Shown piece by piece: positions 25,702-33,823 of a DNA stretch of 64,000 nt (the stretch's first letter is position 1; each line of letters starts with the position of its first letter). The notes beneath the pieces were generated by a model. It did no database searches, had not been told where the DNA came from, and saw only the letters and a list, made by a program, of their open reading frames with translations. The position numbers were made by a program, and so were the translations under genes. The stretch spans positions 62,001-126,000 of the forward strand of contig JAOTVV010000007.1 in NCBI GenBank assembly GCA_029863245.1. Direction: 5' to 3'. Origin of the DNA: Gemmatimonadota bacterium (lineage in GTDB: Bacteria; Gemmatimonadota; Gemmatimonadetes; Gemmatimonadales; GWC2-71-9).

Positions 25702-28146
25702 ATGGTTCGCTTCCTTGCCGCGTGCGTCGTGGCCGCTGTCTCGCTGGGGTCGTCGGTCGAGGCGCAGCAGTCGCTCAGACAGTACACCGCGGGCTTCGAC
25801 AAGCTGGACGGGTACTTCCCCCTGTATTGGGATTCTGCCACCGGGCGACTCCTGCTCGAGATCCCGCGCCTCGGCGAGGAGTTCCTCTACCTCACGTCCC
25901 TGGCTACTGGGATGGGCAGTACACAACTCGGGCTCGATCGTGGGATGATCGGTGACGAAGCGATTGCCAGGTTCGAGCGCGTGGGCCCCACGGTCCACTT
26001 GGTCCTCACGAACCCGCGTTTCCGCGCGGTGGCAACGGACAATCCGGCACTGACCCGCTCCGTCGACGAGTCGTTCCCCACCTCGACGGTGGCCGCCTTC
26101 AAGGTGCTCGCCGAGGGCGGCGGACGCGTGTTGGTCGACGCCACGCCGCACTTCCTCGCCGACCACATGGACGTGAGCGGCGCGCTGCAGCGACGGGGTC
26201 AGGGCACCTTCACCTTGAATCGGGACCGAAGCCACGCGTATCTGCCCCGCACGAGAGCGTTCCCCACGAACACGGAAGTCGAGGTGGCACTGACGTTCAC
26301 CTCGACGAGTCCTGGGGCCGAGGTGCGGTCCCATGCGCCCGACGGCGGCAGCGTGACCCTGCGCCAGCATCACTCCCTGGTCCGGTTACCGGACGACGGG
26401 TTCGTGCCGCGACTGGCGGATCCCCGAGTCGGGAACTCCGGTGTGGCCTTCTTCGATTTCTCCCGACCCCTCGATCAGCGATACGAGGCTCGGTACGTTG
26501 CCCGCCATCGGCTCCAGAAACGCAACCCTCGCAGCGAACGCTCCGAACCCGTTGCCCCGATCGTGTACTACCTGGACCGTGGCATCCCGGAGCCATACCG
26601 GTCAGCGTTTCGGGAAGGCGTCGAGTGGTGGAATCGGGTCTTCGAGGCGGCCGGTTTCGTCAACGGGTTTCGGGTCGAGGACATGCCGACCGACATGGAC
26701 CCGCTCGATGCGCGGTACAACGTGATCCAGTGGGTCCACCGCAGCGATCCGGGGTTTTCGATCGGTCCGAGCTTCGTCGATCCCCGAACCGGAGAGATCA
26801 TCAAGGCCGCCGTGCGCATGGACTCGTACCGCTCCCTGACCGACTACAACATCTACGCGGGCACGCTCCCGGCCGCTGGCGGGACCATCGCGACGGATGT
26901 GACCGAATGGTTGGCATCGCTCGATTCCTCCGTCACCAGCGAAGAGTTTGCCATGGCCCGCCGCCGGCAGCATGCGGCTCACGAAGTCGGACACACACTG
27001 GGACTCGCCCACAACTACATCGCCACAAGCGACGGGCGCGCATCCGTCATGGATTACCCGGGTCCGCTCATCACGCTGGTGGACGGAGAGATCGATCTGC
27101 GCGACGCCTACCGTGACGGCCCCGGCGCCTACGACTCCATCGCGATCCGATACGCGTACACGCAGTTCGAAACCAATGAGGCTGTCGGCCTTCAGGCCAT
27201 TGTCGACGAGGCGATGCGCCGCGGCATCCGCTTCAACACCGACGGAGACAACGCCACCTGGGGATCGTTCCCCGAGGTGACGCAATGGCTCAACGGGTCC
27301 GACGCCGTCGAGGAATTGGCCCGGACCCAAGCAGTGCGCCGAGCGCTGATCGATCGCTTCGATGCCACGGCCCTCAAGACCGGAGAGCCCATGGCATGGC
27401 TGAACTACCGGTTCGTTCCGGTCTACCTCCACCACCGATACGCGCTGGAGGGCGCGATCAAGGCCGTGGGCGGCATGGAGTTTCGCTACGCCGTGCGAGG
27501 TGACTCGCTCCCCCCAACCACCATCATCCCGGACCTGCGCCAGCGGCGGGCGCTGGAGTTGGTGTTGGACGCCGTGGAGCCGGAGGCCTTGGCAATCCCA
27601 GAGCGAATCATGAGCCTCATGGCGCCCCGAGCGTACGGGGTGCCGTCCACTGACTGGGCATTCGGCTCGGCTGCGTCTCCTGCCTTCGACCAGCTCGGGG
27701 CCGCCCGCACCCTGGCCGCGATGGTAATCGGGAACCTGCTGGATCGGAGACGTCTGGCTCGGCTCGCCGCGTTCCGGGCGCGGGACGGCAACCTCCCCAG
27801 TCCGGAAGAGGTGATCGCCAGGGTCACCGACCGCACGTGGGACGCCTATACCCCTCCGGAACAGATGGCACTGCGGCGCGTGGTCCAGCGGGTGCTCGTC
27901 GACGTGCTGATCGACGTGGCCGGCTCGGACGCCGCTTCCGTCGAGACGCGCGCCGCCGCGGAGTGGGGCCTGCGCCGAATTCTCGAGCGGGTGCAGGGGC
28001 AGGAACCGCGGCTTCCCGAAGATGCAGCCCATCAGCTGCTCGTGTGGGCGGACGTCGAGCGGTTTCTCACTCGTCGCGACGGGGCCACCGCGCGAAGCGA
28101 GCCAAGTGCGCTCCCCCCGGGGACGCCCATCGGGGGCCGCGACTAG
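25702..28146 (+). CDS. Secreted zinc-dependent metalloprotease (DUF5117/DUF4953 type)
   Basis: An 814 aa exported protease. A signal peptide (FLAACVVAAVSLGSSVEA) is followed by the DUF5117-like N-terminal domain and then a metzincin-type zinc site, HEVGHTLGLAH, with His427, Glu428, His431 and His437. The downstream SVMDYP is the Met-turn-like segment. The long C-terminal part (about 560-790) is mainly helical and shared by the family in Gemmatimonadota and Bacteroidota. The ATG at 25702 follows GGAGGGTTCG. Substrates are not known; a role in extracellular protein turnover is inferred. Confidence 0.88.
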   Translation: MVRFLAACVVAAVSLGSSVEAQQSLRQYTAGFDKLDGYFPLYWDSATGRLLLEIPRLGEEFLYLTSLATGMGSTQLGLDRGMIGDEAIARFERVGPTVHLVLTNPRFRAVATDNPALTRSVDESFPTSTVAAFKVLAEGGGRVLVDATPHFLADHMDVSGALQRRGQGTFTLNRDRSHAYLPRTRAFPTNTEVEVALTFTSTSPGAEVRSHAPDGGSVTLRQHHSLVRLPDDGFVPRLADPRVGNSGVAFFDFSRPLDQRYEARYVARHRLQKRNPRSERSEPVAPIVYYLDRGIPEPYRSAFREGVEWWNRVFEAAGFVNGFRVEDMPTDMDPLDARYNVIQWVHRSDPGFSIGPSFVDPRTGEIIKAAVRMDSYRSLTDYNIYAGTLPAAGGTIATDVTEWLASLDSSVTSEEFAMARRRQHAAHEVGHTLGLAHNYIATSDGRASVMDYPGPLITLVDGEIDLRDAYRDGPGAYDSIAIRYAYTQFETNEAVGLQAIVDEAMRRGIRFNTDGDNATWGSFPEVTQWLNGSDAVEELARTQAVRRALIDRFDATALKTGEPMAWLNYRFVPVYLHHRYALEGAIKAVGGMEFRYAVRGDSLPPTTIIPDLRQRRALELVLDAVEPEALAIPERIMSLMAPRAYGVPSTDWAFGSAASPAFDQLGAARTLAAMVIGNLLDRRRLARLAAFRARDGNLPSPEEVIARVTDRTWDAYTPPEQMALRRVVQRVLVDVLIDVAGSDAASVETRAAAEWGLRRILERVQGQEPRLPEDAAHQLLVWADVERFLTRRDGATARSEPSALPPGTPIGGRD

Positions 28147-28174
28147 GACGGGGCGACACCATCGGGCGAGGCGC

Positions 28175-28675
28175 TCACCCGCGGCCGGGACCCCCGGACA
28201 GGCGGGAGCGCAGCCTGCGGAACAGTTCCTCGAGGTTTCGCGGGTTCTGTCCGAGATCCCCGTGCCCGACACGGGACGCAGAGATTGCCGTCACTTCGCG
28301 CCGGTCCCCACGATCGGCCACCCGCACCGTGATGTCGTCGCGGAACCGAAACAACCGCGTCGTGCGAACGAAGCGGAGCTCGATGAGCGAATCGGTCACC
28401 TGCCAGCCGGTTAGGGTCCACCGCGGCAGCGCCGACCCCTCGACCACAATCAGATCGGCGAGGGCCGCGAGCGGATCGTCAACCGAGAGCGGCCTGAGCT
28501 CGGGATTGCCAGCATCCCACCTGGTCTCGGCGATGTTGGTCGCGAGGTCCCGGCTCCAATCGTCGATCTGGATGACGACCGCCACACCGACCGCGAGGAC
28601 CACCGTCGTGACTCCCGCGAGGAGCCACACGAGACCCCTCATGATCCGCTGCATCAATGGGTTAGCCCAAATCAC
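28175..28675 (-). CDS. DUF1499-like membrane-anchored protein
   Basis: A 166 aa protein with one N-terminal transmembrane helix (WLLAGVTTVVLAVGVAVVI) and an extracytoplasmic domain. The pattern NIAETRWDAGNPELRPLSV and DSLIELRFVRTTRLFRFRDDITVRV resembles the DUF1499 family, whose function is unknown. The start is uncertain: GTG at 28675, or ATG at 28654 or 28642, none with a strong ribosome-binding site. It is tail-to-tail with the metalloprotease gene and divergent from the photolyase remnant. Confidence 0.6.
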   Translation of the reverse strand: MIWANPLMQRIMRGLVWLLAGVTTVVLAVGVAVVIQIDDWSRDLATNIAETRWDAGNPELRPLSVDDPLAALADLIVVEGSALPRWTLTGWQVTDSLIELRFVRTTRLFRFRDDITVRVADRGDRREVTAISASRVGHGDLGQNPRNLEELFRRLRSRLSGGPGRG

Positions 28676-28728
28676 TGGATGAGCACCTGGCTCCCGGGGT
28701 GACGATACGCCAAGGGTAGACGATAAGC

Positions 28729-28783
28729 TGTCCAGTTACTGTCTATACATATAGTTGACAAATACTATACAACAGCCTATCTT
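28729..28783 (+). promoter_or_regulatory. Promoter with 11-bp direct repeats upstream of the photolyase remnant
   Basis: TTGACA (28755-28760) and TATCTT (28778-28783) are 17 bp apart. TGTCCA at 28729 and TGTCTA at 28740 are direct repeats at 11-bp pitch ending just upstream of the -35 box. Transcription should begin near 28790, the first base of the ATG, so the message may be leaderless. The layout matches the sites near 24773 and 48199. Confidence 0.6.
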
Positions 28784-28789
28784 CCCGCC

Positions 28790-29041
28790 ATGCCGACAAG
28801 GTCATCGAAGTCGTCAACCGACCTGCGCGCCGGGATTCGGGGGCCAGAACACCATTTGGCCATGATCCTGGGCGACCAGCTGGATCCGTCGCGACCCGTT
28901 CTCGCCGGCCTGGATCGCTCGCGCGATGCCGTGCTCATGGTCGCGGTGCACGAGGAAGCGACTCACGTCCCGAGCCACCGTCAACGGACAGCACTCTTCC
29001 TGTCGGCGGGCCCGCGCCGGCGCGAATTCGGGATCACATGA
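28790..29041 (+). pseudogene. N-terminal remnant of an FeS-type photolyase (deoxyribodipyrimidine photolyase-related protein)
   Basis: An 83-codon frame. Residues 23-73 (HLAMILGDQLDPSRPVL, AVLMVAVHEEATHV, HRQRTALFLSA) match the start of FeS-BCP/PhrB-type photolyases, which are about 500 aa. The homology stops at LFLSA, where the family continues MRHFA..., and a short unrelated tail leads to a stop. None of the three frames downstream restores the family sequence, so the rest was deleted. The FAD- and cluster-binding domains are gone, so it cannot repair DNA. It retains a promoter like that of the carotenoid operon. Confidence 0.75.
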
Positions 29042-29057
29042 CCGGAGACGACGCACA

Positions 29058-29552
29058 GTGAGACCTCCCCGGCAGCGTCCGGGCCCCGGCCAGGAATCCG
29101 TCTGGGATTACCCCCGACCGCCACGTTTGGAGCCGTTCGACGGCCACATCGAGGTCATCCTGAACGGTCGGACGATCGCCGAGACGCGGCGGGCGATGCG
29201 TGTGCTCGAGACCAGTCACCCGCCCGTCTATTACGTCCCGCGGGATGACGTGGTCGCCGACTGCCTGGTACCGGTCGCCGGGGAATCGTGGTGCGAGTGG
29301 AAAGGGGCGGCCACCTCGTACGACGTCTTGGTCGGAGAACGCCGCGTCGAGCGCGGAGCATGGTCGTACGAGCGGCCCACGGTCGGGTTTGAGCCGATTC
29401 GGGGCCATGTCGCCTTCTACGCGGGACCGATGGATGCGTGTCTGGTCAATGGAGAGCGGGTTCGGCCCCAGCCCGGGGGGTTCTACGGCGGCTGGATCAC
29501 CGACAGCGTACGCGGGCCGTTCAAGGGGGAACCGGGTACCCGCTTTTGGTGA
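29058..29552 (+). CDS. DUF427 domain protein
   Basis: A 164 aa protein with the DUF427 fold: GHIEVILNGRTIAETRRAMRV, YYVPRDDVVADCLVP, WCEWKGAATSYDV and WSYERP are characteristic. The function of DUF427 proteins is unknown, although they often lie beside photolyase or light-response genes. The start is taken as GTG at 29058 with GGAGACG upstream. It begins 17 bp after the photolyase remnant and is probably transcribed from the remnant's promoter. Convergent with the serine hydrolase genes. Confidence 0.75.
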   Translation: MRPPRQRPGPGQESVWDYPRPPRLEPFDGHIEVILNGRTIAETRRAMRVLETSHPPVYYVPRDDVVADCLVPVAGESWCEWKGAATSYDVLVGERRVERGAWSYERPTVGFEPIRGHVAFYAGPMDACLVNGERVRPQPGGFYGGWITDSVRGPFKGEPGTRFW

Positions 29553-29580
29553 CGTCGGCTCGGGTGAAACCAGCGACGGC

Positions 29581-30693
29581 TTACTTGCGCTCGGCCATGA
29601 AGAGCGCGGCGATATTCCCCGGCAGATCCCCGAAGCGTACCCCACCTAGATTGGTTGCGATCGCGACCACCACGCGCTCGTCGGGATAGATCAACAGGAT
29701 CGCCCGGCCGCCGACGGAACTCCCGGTATGGCTCACCACGCGGCGCTCATCTGCGTCCCGGCCGACCGCCCACCCGATGCCGTACCCCGTCTCGACGCCG
29801 TCCTGAGTCCTGAGCGACGTCCAGAGCCGATTGGTGATCGTCGAGTCGAGAACGCCGGGGGAAAGCAGTGCCAACCCAAAGCGTGCCAGGTCTTCCGGCG
29901 ACGCCACGAATCCGCCTCCGGCCCATTTGTAGCTGTTATCCACGCGTGGCGCCACCTGAATCGAGCCATCATCGGCCCGTTCATAGAACTGGGCCCGGTG
30001 GGGCATGACGGTGTCGGGCCAGTCGGGACCCGTCTGGCGCAGCCCCAGTGGCTCGAACACCTCGCGATGCATCAGATCGAGAAACCCCATACCGGTCACG
30101 GACTCCAGGACGGCGCTCAGCAGGGTCCAGCCATAGGTCGAGAAGGCATAGCGGGTCCCGGGTTCGAACAGCAGCGTATCGCGGGCGAAAATCACCAAAC
30201 CGTCCTGCACGGTTTGGTAGCGCGTGGCGCTCCGGAACTCGTCACCCCGGTAGTGGCGAATCCCGGCCAGGTGACCGGCAAGCTGTTCCACGGTGAACGG
30301 GTACCGCTTTTGGGGAAACGAGGGCACGTACGACCGAACGTCTACCGCCAGATTGAGCCGGCCACGCTGTACACTCAGGCCCACCGCGATCGAGGTGAGC
30401 GGCATCGACACGCTTCCAATCCGGAACATCGTCTGTTCCGTCGCCGGAATGCTATCCTCCAGATCCGCGTAGCCGAACGCCTCCGACCACACGACGCGGT
30501 GGTCGACGGCAACGGCCACTCCGAGACCCGGGATCCGCTCCCGCAACATCAGGGTGCGAACGAGCGCCCTCGCGGAGTTCACCGCACTCGACTGGGCCAT
30601 GACCGGCGCAGGACCCACCACGCCGACGCCGAGGAGCGTGAGACCTCCGAGTACGCAGAGGCGGATGATCGCGCGATATCCCCTGGCCGTCAT
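29581..30693 (-). CDS. Secreted beta-lactamase-fold serine hydrolase paralogue lacking the catalytic lysine
   Basis: A 370 aa exported protein (signal peptide LCVLGGLTLLGVGVVGPAP, probable cleavage after VMA) of the class C beta-lactamase/D-alanyl-D-alanine-peptidase-like family. The SxxK motif reads S94-V-S-M97: the lysine that activates the serine is Met (codon ATG for AAG). The later YSTYGW and SHTGSSVGG blocks are kept. It is a close tandem copy of the next gene and overlaps its stop (ATGA), with GGAGGAGAG upstream of its start. It may be a non-catalytic copy, a binding protein or a decaying duplicate. Confidence 0.85.
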   Translation of the reverse strand: MTARGYRAIIRLCVLGGLTLLGVGVVGPAPVMAQSSAVNSARALVRTLMLRERIPGLGVAVAVDHRVVWSEAFGYADLEDSIPATEQTMFRIGSVSMPLTSIAVGLSVQRGRLNLAVDVRSYVPSFPQKRYPFTVEQLAGHLAGIRHYRGDEFRSATRYQTVQDGLVIFARDTLLFEPGTRYAFSTYGWTLLSAVLESVTGMGFLDLMHREVFEPLGLRQTGPDWPDTVMPHRAQFYERADDGSIQVAPRVDNSYKWAGGGFVASPEDLARFGLALLSPGVLDSTITNRLWTSLRTQDGVETGYGIGWAVGRDADERRVVSHTGSSVGGRAILLIYPDERVVVAIATNLGGVRFGDLPGNIAALFMAERK

Positions 30694-31853
30694 CCACTCT
30701 CCTCCCCGGGGCCGGTCGGCATCGCCGTCAGAAACAGCTCGGCGATCCGATGTGCAACCCGACCATACCCAGCGTTGGAGATATTGGCCGTGACCGCCAG
30801 GGCCACTCGAGCGTCGGGATAGATCAAGAGCAGACAGTTCCCGCCGACCGAACCGCCGCTGTGCGAGACCACCTGGTGCCCGCGGATCTCCGCAGCGCGC
30901 CACCCGATGCCGTATCCGGTCTCCCTGCCATCGGCGGTCCGCTGCGGGGTCCACAGCAGTGTGACCGTCTCTGGGCGCAGAAACGCGCTGCCCAAATGCG
31001 CGTTGGCGAAGAGCAGCAGGTCTTCCGGCGTAGAGAGAAAGCCGCCCCCTGCCCACTTGTAGCTGTTGTCCACCGCCGGGGCATTCACGAGAACCCCGTC
31101 TTGTGCCCGAACGTAGAACCGGGTGCGACCCGTCACGATGCTGTCCACGTGATCCGCCACCGTGTGGCGCATGCGGAGTGGCCGGAACACATGCTCCCGC
31201 ATGTACGAAAGGAACTCCTCCCCCGACGCGTGCTCTACGACCGCGCTCAGCAGGTTCCACCCGAAGGTCGAGTACAGGTATTGCGTCCCCGGCTCGAAGA
31301 GGAGCGTGTCGCCCTGAAACAGCTGGAGCCCCTCCTGCACGGTTTCGAAGCGACGGTTGAGCAGGAATTCGGCGTCGGATGCGTAGTGGCGGACCCCTGC
31401 GATGTGGCCAGCCACCTGGCGCACGGTGAGGGGCCAGCGCTTCTGCGGGAACGTCGGCACATACCGCTGCACTGGGGCGTCAAAGTCCAGGGCACCCTGC
31501 TCGTACAGTTGCGCCAGGGCCGTCGCGGTCAGCGATTTGGATATCGATCCGATCCGAAAGCGCGTCGTGGTGGTGACGGGGCTCTCCAGCTCGAGATCGG
31601 CATAGCCGAACCCCTCCGACCACACCACCTCGTCGCGGACGGAGACCGCCATCGACAGTCCCGGGATCTGGTTGGCCCGCATGAGCGAGTCGATGAGCAG
31701 ACGGGCACCGTCGACAGCGCTCGCATATCGCCCAGCGCCTGGAGCCTCCGCGAGGGTGAGGTTGGCCTGGGCACCCGCCGTTCCCGGGAGTAGAAGGCCG
31801 AACACGAGGCCCCCAACAGTGGTCAGGGGCTGGGCCCGCATCATCCGTGACAT
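30690..31853 (-). CDS. Secreted serine hydrolase, class C beta-lactamase family
   Basis: A 387 aa exported hydrolase. The signal peptide (LTTVGGLVFGLLLPGTAGAQA) is followed by the beta-lactamase-like domain with an intact SxxK (S103-I-S-K106), the YSTFGW block and the SHSGGSVGG third motif. Family members are peptidases, esterases or lactonases, so the substrate is open. The ATG at 31853 follows GGAGGACG; a start 16 codons upstream is weaker. It is upstream of, and coupled to, its catalytically altered paralogue, and directly downstream of a truncated N-acyl-D-amino-acid deacylase. Confidence 0.88.
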   Translation of the reverse strand: MSRMMRAQPLTTVGGLVFGLLLPGTAGAQANLTLAEAPGAGRYASAVDGARLLIDSLMRANQIPGLSMAVSVRDEVVWSEGFGYADLELESPVTTTTRFRIGSISKSLTATALAQLYEQGALDFDAPVQRYVPTFPQKRWPLTVRQVAGHIAGVRHYASDAEFLLNRRFETVQEGLQLFQGDTLLFEPGTQYLYSTFGWNLLSAVVEHASGEEFLSYMREHVFRPLRMRHTVADHVDSIVTGRTRFYVRAQDGVLVNAPAVDNSYKWAGGGFLSTPEDLLLFANAHLGSAFLRPETVTLLWTPQRTADGRETGYGIGWRAAEIRGHQVVSHSGGSVGGNCLLLIYPDARVALAVTANISNAGYGRVAHRIAELFLTAMPTGPGEESG

Positions 31854-31897
31854 GCGTCGTCCTCCGCGCCGAGGTGCCGCATTGGGTCGGTCCACCA

Positions 31898-32125
31898 TCA
31901 TCGGGGCTGGCCGCTGCGGGTGAGCACCCGACCGATCAGTGCCCCGGTTGGCATAGCGCCACGGGTTCCCGGTACCATCCAGGATTCGACCCCCGTGATC
32001 AAGACGTCGTACGGCGTGGCCTGCGCGTGTGCCGGGAGCGCCACGGCGACGTTGGCCAAAACCAGCAGCACCCCTGCCAGCGCGTTTCGCATGTCTCGTC
32101 GACTACGGATCGAGGACCGCATCAT
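31898..32125 (-). pseudogene. Frameshifted N-terminal remnant of an N-acyl-D-amino-acid deacylase (amidohydrolase)
   Basis: A 75-codon frame with a signal peptide (ALAGVLLVLANVAVALPAHA) that then reads TPYDVLITGVES. If one G is added to the five-G run at about 31991-31995, the frame becomes YDVLITGGRILDGTGNPW. That is the standard start of secreted D-aminoacylase-type amidohydrolases, which are over 500 aa. After roughly 10 more codons the similarity fades and the serine hydrolase gene begins, so almost the whole enzyme is gone. The start overlaps the stop of the M20 gene (ATGATG/TGA), showing the gene was once part of the operon. As it stands, it encodes a short secreted peptide. Confidence 0.7.
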
Positions 32126-33723
32126 CTGCTCCCACCATCCGTTCCCTCTCTGATCGTGGGATAGGTGATGCCCAGTTGCTCGAGGTAGGTCGCATAGCGA
32201 CTGGGATCGTACCGCAGCGTCTCGAGACGCGGGCGGTATTGGGCCATCTTGTCCGCGTTCAATTGCGCTGGCGCCGGTGTCCCAGCCGGGATGAGTGATA
32301 TCCACTGTCGATCTTTCGTCTGCACCTCGCGGTGATATCGCGTTGCTTCTTCCAGCAACCGTCGGTCCGTAAGCAGGTCGATGGCCGTCATGGCCACGAT
32401 CCGACTGGCATGATTGGCGCCTTTGTGCGCGATGGGCGTCGCCATGGCAATGGCAGAAGACCAGTGATGACCGACAGTGCCCGGAATGTTCGCCGCATAG
32501 CGGAGCCGCACCGTAGGCACCTTCCACGACACTTCGGCGATGTCGTCGCTCCCGCCCCCCATCCCCTGGTCCGCCTCGCGGAGGGAATCGACCGCGGTCG
32601 GCAGTCCCACCGTGTCCCGACCGACCTCTCGCTGGACGGCCTTGGCGAGAGCAATGTCGGCCTCGGACCAGGCCGGCATCCCGACGGCTTCCATATTCCG
32701 CTGCATCCGTTCCGCCATCGGCTTGTTGTACGTCTGAGGCCACGCGGATCCGAGAATGCGCTCCTCGACCGTGGTTTCGGTCATCAGGCTCGCGGCCTTG
32801 GCCATCGTTTGCCCCAGCTCATGCAGCGCTTTGATGCGGGGATAGTCGAGCTCGCGGAAGTAGTACCACACCGCCGCCTCACCCGGCACGACGTTGGGTT
32901 GGCTACCGCCATTCACGATCACATAGTGCGATCGCTGCTGCAGTCGTAAGTGCTCGCGCCGGAAGTTCCACGCGACGTTCATCAACTCCACCGCGTCCAG
33001 CGCCGACCGGCCTGCCCATGGCGAGCCGGCCCCATGCGCCGTCCTGCCGTGAAAGGTGAATATGGTCGAGACCAGACCCGAGCCGCTGACCCCATAGGTG
33101 GTCGAGGTGCGGCTGCTCACATGAGTGGAGAGCATCGCATTCATGTCGTCGAACATTCCGGCCATCACCATGTAGGTGCGGCTCGCGACGAGTTCCTCGG
33201 CGACGCCAGGAATCACACGAATCTCACCGGGGATCCGGTGGCGCTCCATCACCCGCTTGACCGCGATGGCCGCCACCAGGTCGACGGCCGGTGCGCTGTT
33301 GTGGCCCTCCCCATGTCCCGGTCCGCCGGGGATCAGCGGGTCGTGATACGCGACGCCTGGCTTCTGCGACGTCTCTGGCAGTCCGTCGATGTCGCCCATG
33401 ACCCCGATGACCGGGGTGCCGCTCCCCCAGATCGCCACGTAACAGGTCGGCATCCCGGCACACCCCGTCTCGACGCGAAAGCCCTCGCTGCGGAGAATGC
33501 CGGTGAGGTATTCGACCGTCCTCTGCTCCTGAAACCCGAGCTCCGAGAAGCTGAACACCATGTCCACGATCTCCTGCGACAGCTTCTGCATCGAGGCCAC
33601 CTCCTGCGCGACCTCACGCTTGAGCGCCTCGGTCGAGGGCCGCCGCTGCGCCGTCGCAGGAGCGAACGGGACAGCGACGGTGATCGTGACCGCACAGACG
33701 AGCAGGAAACATCGTCGTATCAT
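32122..33723 (-). CDS. Secreted M20 family amidohydrolase (AbgB-like)
   Basis: A 533 aa metallo-amidohydrolase with a signal peptide (FLLVCAVTITVAVPFAPATA). It has the M20 di-metal segments IGVMGDIDGLPE, GGPGHGEGHNSAPAV and GVAEELVASR, and the dimerisation insert with FHGRTAHGAGSPWAGRSALDA. Homologues include p-aminobenzoyl-glutamate hydrolase subunit B and aminoacylases, so it probably cleaves an N-acyl or peptide bond in the periplasm. It heads an operon-like run with the deacylase remnant and two serine hydrolases, suggesting scavenging of modified amino acids or peptides. Confidence 0.82.
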   Translation of the reverse strand: MIRRCFLLVCAVTITVAVPFAPATAQRRPSTEALKREVAQEVASMQKLSQEIVDMVFSFSELGFQEQRTVEYLTGILRSEGFRVETGCAGMPTCYVAIWGSGTPVIGVMGDIDGLPETSQKPGVAYHDPLIPGGPGHGEGHNSAPAVDLVAAIAVKRVMERHRIPGEIRVIPGVAEELVASRTYMVMAGMFDDMNAMLSTHVSSRTSTTYGVSGSGLVSTIFTFHGRTAHGAGSPWAGRSALDAVELMNVAWNFRREHLRLQQRSHYVIVNGGSQPNVVPGEAAVWYYFRELDYPRIKALHELGQTMAKAASLMTETTVEERILGSAWPQTYNKPMAERMQRNMEAVGMPAWSEADIALAKAVQREVGRDTVGLPTAVDSLREADQGMGGGSDDIAEVSWKVPTVRLRYAANIPGTVGHHWSSAIAMATPIAHKGANHASRIVAMTAIDLLTDRRLLEEATRYHREVQTKDRQWISLIPAGTPAPAQLNADKMAQYRPRLETLRYDPSRYATYLEQLGITYPTIREGTDGGSR

Positions 33724-33823
33724 GAGTGCTCACCTCTCCGGTGAAAGAACTGCCCTATCCTGGGAGCGCGATCTAGGCCCTTCGCGTCGCCCTCCGACGC
33801 AGGGCCCGAGCGTTGCCGGTAGC

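Noticed and set aside
28926-29057. Possible continuation of the photolyase in another frame after a frameshift
   Set aside because: None of the three frames after 29013 continues the family sequence, so a deletion rather than a frameshift explains the stub.
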